DNA of 64,000 bases from Drouetiella hepatica Uher 2000/2452 (GTDB lineage Bacteria > Cyanobacteriota > Cyanobacteriia > Elainellales > Elainellaceae), in NCBI GenBank assembly GCA_019359505.1, contig JAHHHD010000024.1, positions 1 to 64,000 on the forward strand, given 5' to 3'. Of the stretch, positions 1-8,500 are shown one piece after another. Position numbers and translations under genes: made by a program. The notes under the pieces were generated by a model. It was given only the letters and a program-made list of their open reading frames with translations, ran no database searches and was not told the DNA's origin. Numbering within the stretch: position 1 is the first letter of the stretch; each line of letters opens with the position of its first letter.

Positions 1-734
1 CCTGATAATTGTCGTTTTGAGTCAGCCGCGATCTCTTCTGTTTTTGATCTCTCAACCGATCTCAGCAGCTCAATAAGAGAAGAAAGTGCCTTTAAATTCA
101 CACGCCTATGTAATTGACATTTCACAGCTTTAGTTTGTGTCTTCTGAACGCCTCGCGGCAATTACGCCGTGTCCTACCCGAACTCAGGGAGTTCTGCTGC
201 TCGTCTAGCCTACTTGGGGTTCGACCTTCCCCTAGACCCTCAGTTCGTTTTTATTCGTTCCCTCAGTTCGATTGTTTGTTCCGTTAGGTGGAACCAATTC
301 AACCACTGGATTCCCTGGACTCTTGCCGATATCCAACTCGAAAATTCGGCGGGAATTCTTGCTCCAGTAAAGTCGGGGATTTTATGTTGTGCCACCGCTT
401 CCTCGTAGGTTGCTTTTCTAGGTTCTGTTTCACCGTAGGAACTCCCCATTAGCACCAGTGTCACCCCACAACGGATGTCTGATTGTGCCCTGTTCCCAGC
501 TTCGCTCTGCCGATTTCCCCGTAGGTACTCCGAGTCGGTTCGGCGTGGGCAGATAGGGAGTTAAACCTGAGTCTGGTTAGTGGGGCTTGCACCCACATCA
601 AGCTGAGAGTTCAACCATAATGGTTGGTGTGGTTATTGATTCGCCACACAACGAATCGCACCAGTTGTCGAGGTTCTATCCTCGCCATCCGTCCCTGAGT
701 ATCGCTACCCATTTAGGATGAACGAATCGCACAC
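1..734 (-). mobile_element. possible 5' part of a group II intron (non-coding)
   Basis: No convincing gene lies in the first 820 bases. Read on the minus strand, the sequence starts near 734 with GTGTGCG, which fits the GUGYG 5' end of group II introns. It continues for about 600 nt of structured-looking, stop-rich sequence containing pieces that recall intron domain I, such as GGTGCAAGCCCC (about 585-574) and TACGGTGAAACAG (about 436-424). An intron-encoded reverse transcriptase would be expected further along the minus strand, beyond position 1; only a short open stretch reaches the edge. Domain V was not found inside the window. A 12-bp direct repeat (GTGCGATTCGTT) occurs at about 732-721 and 659-648. 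This is recognition by resemblance only; an unknown structured RNA or degenerate mobile element is equally possible. Confidence 0.33.
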
Positions 735-820
735 AGTTCACTTGAGTGGCTTCAAATAGCCTTGAACTCAACACGCGGATTTTTCTGAAGTCCTCTCCGA
801 CCCGGCTGTTATGGGGTTGG

Positions 821-1582
821 CTACTTCTGTACGGCTGTAAATCCACCATCAATGATTAAGTTATGACCCGTTATAAACGCAGCCCCATCAGAACAAAGCC
901 AAACTACTGCCTCAGCAATATCTGCTGGCATCCCAATACGTTGTAATGGAATTCCAGCAGCAACTTGATCAAGCATTTCAGGGGGCGCTTCTGCCCATAA
1001 GTCGGTTTTCACAGCGCCAGGGCTAACGGTATTAATCCGAATGCGGTCAGCTGAATACTCAGCCGCAGCTGCACGAGAGAGGGCAATAACTCCGGCTTTT
1101 GCAGCTCCATAAGCTCCATAATTTGCAACGCCAAGGAGTGCGCCTTGAGAAGATATGTTCACGATCGCGCCACCACCTGATTGCTGCATCACAGGAATTT
1201 CGTACTTCATAGATAACCAAACCGACTTGAGATTTGCATTAATCTCAAAATCCCAATCGGTTTCTGACAAGTCGGCAATTTTGCCAGAAGTTCCAGAACC
1301 CGCGTTGTTAAATGCGTAGTCAAGGCGACCATAGGTTTCAATCGTCTTTTGAACCATTGCTTCAATATCAGCGGCTTTCGTGACATCTGCTTGAACAAAT
1401 ATTGCTTCGCCACCTGCTTCTTGGACAAGATGAACGCTTTCTTCTCCCTTGTCTGCACGGCGAGCCACAACCACAACCCTTGCTCCAGCCTTGCCAAATG
1501 CGATCGCAGTTGCACGACCAATACCAGAGCTTGCTCCCGTCACAATTGCAACTTTACCAGCCATTGAACTCATGCTTGGCAC
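821..1582 (-). CDS. short-chain dehydrogenase/reductase (glucose dehydrogenase-like)
   Basis: A 253-residue classical SDR oxidoreductase that uses NAD(P)H. Near the N-terminus it has the Rossmann motif TGASSGIG (about residues 15-22), then NNAG (about 91-94), the catalytic Ser region NISSQG, and YGAYGAAK, which supplies the YxxxK pair. The C-terminus has the usual IDGGFTAV ending. Length and motif order are normal for the family. The substrate cannot be read from the sequence; homologues are annotated as glucose 1-dehydrogenase or 3-oxoacyl-ACP-reductase-like. It stands alone, with the intron-like non-coding block downstream and an attC-like site about 100 bp upstream of its start on the other side, so it borders an accessory segment. 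Confidence 0.88.
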   Translation of the reverse strand: MPSMSSMAGKVAIVTGASSGIGRATAIAFGKAGARVVVVARRADKGEESVHLVQEAGGEAIFVQADVTKAADIEAMVQKTIETYGRLDYAFNNAGSGTSGKIADLSETDWDFEINANLKSVWLSMKYEIPVMQQSGGGAIVNISSQGALLGVANYGAYGAAKAGVIALSRAAAAEYSADRIRINTVSPGAVKTDLWAEAPPEMLDQVAAGIPLQRIGMPADIAEAVVWLCSDGAAFITGHNLIIDGGFTAVQK

Positions 1583-1675
1583 TCCTGGTTAGAGCATTTT
1601 AGAATTACTTTGCTCATCCTAGCTCAGCTAGCTTTTGCACTTGTAGATAACTTTCAAAAACTGTCCTTAGTCAAT

Positions 1676-1774
1676 AACCGAAGCCGCCTAACGGTGAAGC
1701 TCAACGGCGGCAGGTAACTTTTGAGACACTACCGAGATCTATATGCCGCCCGTTGCGGCGCAGTGTTAGCTGGC
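1676..1774 (+). other. attC-like recombination site (integron-type)
   Basis: R'' box GCCTAAC at 1686-1692, then L'' CAACGGCGGC at 1702-1711, a 33-nt variable centre, L' GCCGCCCGTTG at 1745-1755 and R' GTTAGCT at 1765-1771. L' is the complement of L'' plus one extra C, which matches the extrahelical base that marks attC sites. The two R-L spacers are 9 nt each. The R' box does not complement its own R'' (GCCTAAC), but its TTAGCTGGC half complements GCCAGCTAAC at 3878-3887, as expected if the bases after the G belong to the next inserted cassette. No integrase gene is in the window. The architecture is seen directly; function as a recombination site is inferred. Confidence 0.55.
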
Positions 1775-1865
1775 TGGCGCTTTTGAAATCTCTCCAGCAG
1801 AACTTGAGTTACCCTTGAGAATGCAGCGCGAAAAACTGGCTCGATGACTCAAGCACTTCTATCAT

Positions 1866-2111
1866 ATGACAGACTCCGGCTCAAATAACGACCCTGAATT
1901 ACTCTCTGTAGCTCAGACAGCAAAGCTACTTGATGTAACTCGTCAGCGAGTTCACGACCTGATTAAGAATGGTCAGATTGTAGCTCACAAACTTGGGCGT
2001 TACTACTACATAGAGGTAACCGAGTTGGAGAGATATAAGAATCAACCTACTGGAAAACCTTATCAACCACGCACAACTTCTCAAGAAAACTCTATTGACA
2101 ATTGTCAATAG
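1866..2111 (+). CDS. small excisionase/MerR-type helix-turn-helix protein
   Basis: An 81-residue protein whose middle (residues about 13-57) is a winged helix-turn-helix of the HTH_17/excisionase type: LLSVAQTAKLLDVTRQRVHD, followed by an I/V-rich wing (GQIVAHKLGRYYYI). The C-terminal 25 residues are polar and probably disordered. Its stop overlaps the possible TTG start of the methyltransferase, so the two are probably co-transcribed and translationally coupled. It sits where some BamHI-type restriction-modification systems carry a controller gene, but its fold class differs from C proteins (which are XRE/lambda-repressor-like). A regulatory role over the methyltransferase/endonuclease pair is therefore only an inference from position. 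Confidence 0.75.
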   Translation: MTDSGSNNDPELLSVAQTAKLLDVTRQRVHDLIKNGQIVAHKLGRYYYIEVTELERYKNQPTGKPYQPRTTSQENSIDNCQ

Positions 2112-2155
2112 AGTTTATAATATCGAATCATACTAACGGACTAAAGGCTAAACCA

Positions 2156-3142
2156 ATGCTCCCGTTTCAAGCCATCGCCCCTGACGTTGCAACTCAGCAA
2201 GGATTGCAACAGGTTTATATGAGTGATCACGGCATTCTCTATCAAGGAGATTGTCTTAAGCTTCTGTCGGCATTGCCTAGTGAGTCTGTAGATATTGTGT
2301 TTGCTGACCCACCCTTTAACCTTGGAAAGGAATATGGTAAAGGTGTCAGCGATCAAATGGAGGTCGATGAGTACTTAGGTTGGTCGCAACAGTGGCTTGA
2401 CGAAAGCATTCGAGTGCTTAAACCAGGTGGAAGTTTATTTGTATTCAACTTGCCCAAATGGTGCATAGATTATGGTGCATATCTCAATCAAAAAGAAATG
2501 TGTTTCCGACACTGGATTGCTTGTAGAATGCCGAAGGCTTTTCCTAGAGGTAAAAAGATGTCTCCTGCCCACTATGGATTAATCTACTACACAAAAGGTG
2601 AACCAGCAGTCTTTAATAAAGTCTACACACCCATCCAAGTTTGTCGGCATTGTGGCGGAGAAGTTCGTGATTACGGTGGACATCGCAAAAGCCTCAATGA
2701 AAAAGGTATTAATTTGATGGATGTCTGGGATATGCCAGAGGATGTTTGGGAAGATACCTCTGAAACAGACTCTAATGAAGTGTTATGGACATTAGCCGAG
2801 GAAATGTGGACTGATATTCCACCTGTTCGGCATCGTCGGCATAAAAAACGGGTTCCTAACGAACTCGCTCCTATCATGTTGGAACGGCTCATCGCTATGG
2901 CATCTAATCCAGGTCAAATTATAGTTGATCCATTCGGTGGTTCAGGTACCACGTTTTATGCAGCAGAAAAATTACACCGTTATTGGATCGGCGCAGAAAT
3001 CGGGGATACCGAGCCAGCAATAGAACGGTTGACTGATCTGACAAACGGAATCATTGAGCAGTGGGAAACAGCAAGGGGAAACAAAAAAATTAAGCAGCGC
3101 AAAACTAATGCCTCGCAACTGCCCATTCCTTACTCTACATAG
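2156..3142 (+). CDS. DNA methyltransferase, beta class (BamHI-type RM system)
   Basis: A modification methyltransferase that transfers a methyl group from S-adenosylmethionine to an exocyclic amino group in DNA. The catalytic motif IV DPPFNLGKEYG comes first, and the AdoMet-binding motif I DPFGGSGTT comes near the C-terminus. This order defines the beta class of N4-cytosine/N6-adenine enzymes. Between them lies a CxxC-containing insert (VCRHCGGEVRDYGGHR) and an acidic stretch. The frame is open from a TTG at 2102, inside the preceding gene; ATG 2156 has an AAAGG sequence upstream and is used here; ATG 2219, just before the conserved LYQGDCLKLL, is also possible. It is tail-to-tail with the endonuclease gene, 17 bp apart. 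Because the partner resembles BamHI, GGATCC is the likely target, with N4-methylcytosine as the likely product (inference). Confidence 0.86.
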   Translation: MLPFQAIAPDVATQQGLQQVYMSDHGILYQGDCLKLLSALPSESVDIVFADPPFNLGKEYGKGVSDQMEVDEYLGWSQQWLDESIRVLKPGGSLFVFNLPKWCIDYGAYLNQKEMCFRHWIACRMPKAFPRGKKMSPAHYGLIYYTKGEPAVFNKVYTPIQVCRHCGGEVRDYGGHRKSLNEKGINLMDVWDMPEDVWEDTSETDSNEVLWTLAEEMWTDIPPVRHRRHKKRVPNELAPIMLERLIAMASNPGQIIVDPFGGSGTTFYAAEKLHRYWIGAEIGDTEPAIERLTDLTNGIIEQWETARGNKKIKQRKTNASQLPIPYST

Positions 3143-3159
3143 CTTTTGCCCACAAACGT

Positions 3160-3753
3160 TTAGACTAATGCGCGACCATCTGTTCCTTTGGTGATCGTTG
3201 GTACTTTACTATCTACTTGGTCATGTTCAATCACAAAAATCGCAAGAAAACCCTCTTCGATCCGAACTGCCCGCCAAACATCAAAATATGGCTCTAGCTC
3301 TTCATAGTTGCCAATACGATCGGTTAGGTAAGGATAAAGTTTTCTACTCGGAAGCACCAGGACAGTACCTAGAAAGACACCTCGTAATAATCCGAGAACC
3401 ATCTTATTGACTGCTCGATGACTTGAGGAGATGTTGCCCGTTTCCCACTCAAGAGCGAAAAGATGATTATCAAGGACTTTTGTTGCATCAATTTTTCCTG
3501 GCGATCGAGTTGCATAGTTAATCGGAGTTTCCAATCCCCATCCAAACCGCTCCCTCAAAGCAATCATGCAGGCTTCTTTAATCGGCTTGACTCCATTACC
3601 GTGTCTGGCTGGATTGATTGTAAAGTTTGATGTACCAGGAGGATGAACGATCAGGGAAATAGCTTCACGGATCTCAGCTCGAATAATAGACCAATCGCTT
3701 GATTCCTCAAAGCTTCCAATGCTAATCAAAGAAATCTCTTGAACAATCTTCAT
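3160..3753 (-). CDS. BamHI-family type II restriction endonuclease
   Basis: A 197-residue protein that resembles R.BamHI (213 aa as known) along its whole length. Matching blocks, in order, are FTINPARHGNGVKPIKE, then KID, then LEWETGNISSSHRAVNKM, then YLTDRIGNYEELEPYF, then SKVPTITKGTDG. In BamHI the active-site carboxylates are Asp94, Glu111 and Glu113; the equivalents here appear to be Asp89, Glu102 and Glu104, with Trp replacing Phe between the two glutamates. All catalytic residues are present, so the enzyme may be active. It is convergent with the methyltransferase gene. The predicted activity is cleavage at GGATCC; this rests on remembered family similarity and the recognition residues were not compared one by one. 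Confidence 0.85.
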   Translation of the reverse strand: MKIVQEISLISIGSFEESSDWSIIRAEIREAISLIVHPPGTSNFTINPARHGNGVKPIKEACMIALRERFGWGLETPINYATRSPGKIDATKVLDNHLFALEWETGNISSSHRAVNKMVLGLLRGVFLGTVLVLPSRKLYPYLTDRIGNYEELEPYFDVWRAVRIEEGFLAIFVIEHDQVDSKVPTITKGTDGRALV

Positions 3754-4351
3754 ACTGACTACTCATATCATTGCTACGCAAGAGTAATGCAGTTTTGCAT
3801 GTTTGTTATGAGAGTTAAGCTTTGTTTCTACATTACCCCATGAACAACCTTGCGGTTACACCCAACCAATGACCGAAGCCAGCTAACTATTATTAGACTG
3901 AAAGTTTCCGTATAACACCCTAGAGAAGGCAGGTATACCGAAAGTTTCCGTATAACATCTCGATTTGGGTGGAAAGGAGATCTTGATATTGAAAATATCG
4001 AACTTGATTTTGAGTTCTAATGCATGGGTTTCGCTTCAGCAAAATCTGATTACATCTGAGCCTGCCTAAAGATTGAAAACGTCAAACTTGATGTTGAGCT
4101 GAGCTTTTCAATATCTCAAGAGGAAAGTTGAGATACCGCAGTGCAGGCATTCTGTCCGCGCGGCAGGATGTCCGCACTCCATGCAGCCGGATCTGTAGAG
4201 TTCAGGAGCCGATCGCTTTTACTAAAACTTTGAACTGGCTACCGGGATTTAAACTCACCGTCAAGCCCCCTGAAAATAAGGTGGCGATCGCTGTTTTGCC
4301 TTTACAGTGAGGGATACTGAGTGTAAGCGTCTCAACTCTCAACAGGCACCG
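3754..4351. other. intergenic: partial second attC-like end, direct repeats, small palindrome
   Basis: No gene is supported here. At 3871-3887 the sequence GACCGAAGCCAGCTAAC mirrors the AACCGAAGCCGCCTAAC before the first attC-like site, and its GCCAGCTAAC (3878-3887) is the exact reverse complement of the bases at 1765-1774. The rest of an attC structure (L'', L', R') is not visible after it. Instead an 18-bp direct repeat GAAAGTTTCCGTATAACA occurs at 3900-3917 and 3940-3957, with a 40-bp period. Near 4145-4172 lies an imperfect palindrome around CCGCGCGG. The open frame that starts at 4128 has no recognisable product. Confidence 0.5.
3900..3957 (+). repeat. two 18-bp direct repeats, 40-bp period
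   Basis: GAAAGTTTCCGTATAACA occurs at 3900-3917 and again exactly at 3940-3957, separated by 22 bp. It directly follows the R''-like box at 3881-3887 and replaces what would be the remainder of an attC site. The pattern could be the end of another mobile element that cut into the site, or a binding site for a regulator; neither can be decided from this window. Confidence 0.6.
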
Positions 4352-5269
4352 ATGTTGCAATCCCTTAAACAGTTCAAACGGCAGATTAAAAGGCAGCTCA
4401 CAGGCGATCTCATCGCCAAGTCGCCGCAATTCAAGACGCTATTTCCCAAATCTGCCAGACTTGAACAGGTTGCAACTGGGTTTCAGTTTCTAGAAGGCCC
4501 CGTTTGGAATGCCACAGAACAAGCGCTTTACTTTGTTGACATTCCAGCCAGCAAAATCCTGAAGCTGAAGAATGGCGAGGTTTCCGTCGTTCGGCATCCT
4601 AGCGGCAAAGCTAACGGCTTGACCTACGATCGCCAGGGTCGTCTAACCATGTGCGAAGAAGGCGCGCGCCAAATCACCCGCATAGAGCTAGATGGCTTTA
4701 TTACCGTCCTTGCCGATCGTTTCCAAGGCAAGCCTCTCAATAGCCCTAACGATCTTGTGGTTAAAAGCGATGGCGCAATCTACTTCACCGATCCTCCTTA
4801 CGGCATCAAAGCAGAGCAACAGGAGCAGCCGATTCAAGGAGTCTATCGGCTCTCACCAGAGGGAGAGCTGACCGTTGTGGCGACAGATTTTGAGACCCCT
4901 AACGGGCTTGCCTTTTCGCCAGATGAGCGTCTGCTCTACATTGACGACTCCAGTCGCCGCCATATTCGCGTGTTTGAGGTGCAGCCCGACGGCAGCTTGG
5001 GAAACGATCGCCTATTTTGTTCTATGGATGTGCCCAAGGCAGGTCTCCCCGATGGCTTGAAAGTGGATGCTGAAGGACGGATCTACAGCACGGCTCCGGG
5101 CGGCATTTGGGTACTCGATCCGCAAGGAGAGCATTTGGGGACGATCGTTATTCCAGATGCGCCTTCCAACTGCGCTTGGGGAGATGCCGATCATCAGACG
5201 CTCTACATCACGGCACAGCATTCAGTCTATAAAATTCGGGTTAACGTGCCAGGGCTATCCGTCCACTAG
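4352..5269 (+). CDS. SMP-30/gluconolactonase/LRE-family protein
   Basis: A six-bladed beta-propeller hydrolase of the SMP-30/gluconolactonase family; members are Ca2+-dependent lactonases. Typical motifs are FLEGPVWN near residue 45 (metal-binding Glu), KANGLTYDRQGRL, LNSPNDLVV (metal-binding Asn), TDPPYG, PNGLAFSPDERLLYI and LPDGLKVDAEGRIY (metal-binding Asp). The frame is open from GTG 4307, but ATG 4352 (MLQSLKQF) is the more natural start because the upstream residues look like read-through of non-coding sequence. The N-terminal 30 residues are basic. There is no clear signal peptide. It is a single-gene unit followed by about 270 bp of AT-rich spacer. Confidence 0.85.
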   Translation: MLQSLKQFKRQIKRQLTGDLIAKSPQFKTLFPKSARLEQVATGFQFLEGPVWNATEQALYFVDIPASKILKLKNGEVSVVRHPSGKANGLTYDRQGRLTMCEEGARQITRIELDGFITVLADRFQGKPLNSPNDLVVKSDGAIYFTDPPYGIKAEQQEQPIQGVYRLSPEGELTVVATDFETPNGLAFSPDERLLYIDDSSRRHIRVFEVQPDGSLGNDRLFCSMDVPKAGLPDGLKVDAEGRIYSTAPGGIWVLDPQGEHLGTIVIPDAPSNCAWGDADHQTLYITAQHSVYKIRVNVPGLSVH

Positions 5270-5538
5270 ACCAGCTCAGAAATTTTTATTCTGGGCAAAA
5301 CGATTGTTCAGTAGAATAATGCTATTGATAATTAATATCGACTGCATCGCTGCTGCTTTAGCTCTGTTTCCCTACCGTAGGACAAGGATTTGGACTAGAA
5401 AAATGAGGATCTCCTGACTTAAATTCGATCGCATCTCCGCTTACCAATCATTCAAACAGTTGCGCCTGATTCTTTCATCCCAAAAACTGGGAACATTAGG
5501 CATAGATTTTGGCTAATCTACGGCGAGGTAGGGGGAGT

Positions 5539-8500
5539 ATGGTGTCTGCATTGACTTTTTCAGGCTATGACCTAACCGAAGTCCTTCATGAAGGAGTCAA
5601 CACGGTCGTCTATCGAGGGCAAACCTTCGGACAAAATTCTCAACTAGCACCCCAAAAAAATCTTCAGCCTAAAGCAGAAGTTCCGCAAACGCAGCTTCAT
5701 CCCGTTGTCTTAAAAATCCTCAAAGCAGAATACCCGACCCTTGAGCAGATTAGCCGCCTCAAGCAAGAGTACAAAATAACGGAATCGCTGATCCTAGAGG
5801 GCATTGTCAGAGTTTATGAGCTGCACAGCTATCAAAATCGTCTTGCTCTGGTCTATGAAGACTTTGGCGGGCAATCTCTCAAACGGCTGCTAAAACAGCA
5901 GGCTCTGCCGCCGATCGCCTTTCTCAAAATTGCTGTTCAACTTGCCCAAGCCCTGCTTTCGCTACACCAGCACGGCATTCTGCACAAAGACATTAAGCCC
6001 GCAAACATTATCTTTAATCCTGAGACAGGGCAGGTCAAACTGACAGACTTCAGCATTGCTTCCCGCCTTGACAAAGAAATGCCTCTGCTCACGAATCCCA
6101 ATCAGCTAGAGGGGACGCTGGCATATATGTCTCCTGAGCAGACGGGGCGGATGAATCGCTCTGTGGATTATCGCAGCGATTTTTACTCACTAGGGATTAC
6201 TTTCTACGAAATGCTGACGGGGCGATTGCCTTTTCAGGGATCTGACCCGATGGAGTTAGTTCATGCTCACATTGCCAAGCCGCCGCCTGCTCTTCGGCAT
6301 CTGAATCCAGAGGTGCCGCTGGCGATCGCCACGATCGTCGAAAAGCTGATGGCAAAGAATGCAGAAGATCGCTACCAAAGCGCTGCTGGACTGAAGGTTG
6401 ATCTAGAATTTTGTCTCGATTGGCTGCAATCTGGGGGGCAATCTGGGGGCGATATCCCAGAGCTGATTCCTGGAGCGCGCGATCGCGCCGGACAGTTCCT
6501 CATCCCTCAAAAGCTATACGGACGGGAGCCAGAAGTTGCTGAGCTGCTGGCTGCATTTGAGCGAATCTCTGGCGAACCAGCCCTCCAGCCTCGCAGCGAA
6601 CTGATGCTGGTTTCAGGCTATTCGGGTATTGGCAAGTCTTCCCTGGTGCATGAAGTTCACAAGCCGATCGCGCGGCAACGCGGCTACTTTATCTCTGGGA
6701 AATTTGACCAGTTCAAGCGCAACATTCCCTATGCGTCGCTGATTCAGGCGTTTCAGTCTTTGATGCAAATGCTGCTGACCGAGCCAGCCGATCGCCTGCA
6801 ACGCTGGCAGGACAATCTGCTGAAGGCGATCGGTCGCAATGGACAGGTGATCATCGACGTGATTCCCGAAGTGGAGTTAATCATCGGTTCACAGCCGCCA
6901 CTGCCGGAGCTAGGAGCATCGGAGGCGCAAAATCGCTTTAATCGCGTCTTTCAGTCGTTTATTCAGGTCTTCACGCAGCCAGAACATCCGCTAGTCCTGT
7001 TCCTGGACGATTTGCAGTGGGCAGATTCGGCTTCGCTGAATTTGATTCAGGTGCTGATGAGTGATCCAGCGAGTCAATATCTTTTGCTGATTGGAGCCTA
7101 TCGCGACAACGAAGTTAGCCCCATCCATCCCCTCGTTAAAACCCTGGAGGACATTCAGCAGGCTGGAGTAGCGGTCAACAACATCGTCCTGAGTCCGCTG
7201 ACGATCGCCCACGTCCAGCAAATTGTGGCAGACACCCTCAGCCATTTGCAGCCGACGCAGGCTTTAGCAGAATTGCTGTTTAATAAGACGCAGGGCAACC
7301 CATTCTTTCTAACACAGCTCCTCAAAACCCTGCACCAAGAGCATCTGCTCACCTTTGATTTTGCTCAGGGCATCTGGCAATGGAATCTGGAGAAGATTCA
7401 GACGACGGGCATCGCTGATAAGAGCGTCGTGGATCTGATGGCAGGAAATATTGAGAAACTGCCCGAAGTCACGCAGACGGCTCTAAAACTGGCGGCTTGC
7501 GTGGGCGATCGCTTCAATATCAACGTGCTGGCAACCGTCAGCGAAACCCCTGCTCTAGAGATGGCTCAAGCCTTACAGCCCGCCCTGCAATCGGGTCTGG
7601 TTTTGCCGCTGAACAATGACTACAAAATTCCGCTTTTGTTTGCCGATGATGAACTTGATCTATGGGGCTTTGACCCGACCAAAGTTACCTATCGATTCTT
7701 GCATGACCGGGTACAGCAAGCCGCCTATTCCCTGATTCCCGATGCTGACAAGCAAATAACCCACCTGAAAATGGGGCGGCTTTTACTGCAAAGCACATCG
7801 CCACAGGAGCTAGAAGCCCAGGTTTTTGAGATCGTTAACGCCTTGAATCGCGGTGCCGATTTGATGGACAGCCCGACGGAGCGAATTGAGCTAGCTCGAC
7901 TGAATCTGATTGCCGGACAGAAAGCCAAAGCTGCCGCAGCCTATGATCCATCTGTGAGCTATCTGAGTCAGGGCATAGCGCTGTTGCCCTCCGAAAGCTG
8001 GCGAACAGACTATGCGCTGACTTTGGCACTCTGTACCGAAGCGGCAGAAGCGGCGTATCTCAGCACTGACTATGGGCGATCGACCCAATGGCTCCACCAG
8101 ATTGAACACCACGCCGCCAGTACCTTAGATAAAGTCAAAGCCTACGAACTCAAAATTCAGTGCCATATTGCTCAACTGCAAATGTGGGAAGCGATCGCCC
8201 TAGGGTTAGACACACTGGCAATGCTGGGGATTCCGATCGCCTGTGAGATGGGGCGACCCCATGACTCAATTCGGTTGCCAGATTTGGCGGAGCTGGAACA
8301 CAGTCCAGAAATGACTGATCCGATCAAGCTTGCTGCCCTACAAATTCTCTCGACGCTGACCTCAGCCGCCTACCAAACCCAGCCAGAAATCTACCGCTGG
8401 ATTGTCTTGACCCAGCTCGAACTCTGCGTCGAATATGGGCATTCGGCTTTAGCAGCTTTTGCTTACACTGCCTATGCCTGGTTTTGTGGGGCAATTCAGA

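Noticed and set aside
540-720. Possible tRNA-like fold in the left-edge region
   Set aside because: A GAGGTTCTATCCTC stem-loop resembles a T arm, but the loop is the wrong length and no acceptor or anticodon stem could be built.
1866-2111. C.BamHI-type controller protein
   Set aside because: The position suits a controller, but the sequence is an excisionase/MerR-like HTH rather than an XRE-like C protein, so only a generic HTH call is made.
3160-3753. Assignment as a BglII or BstYI-type endonuclease
   Set aside because: Those GATC-centred enzymes were considered, but the block ETGNISSSHR, the NGVKPIKE block and the KGTDG ending match BamHI rather than BglII/BstYI as I recall them.
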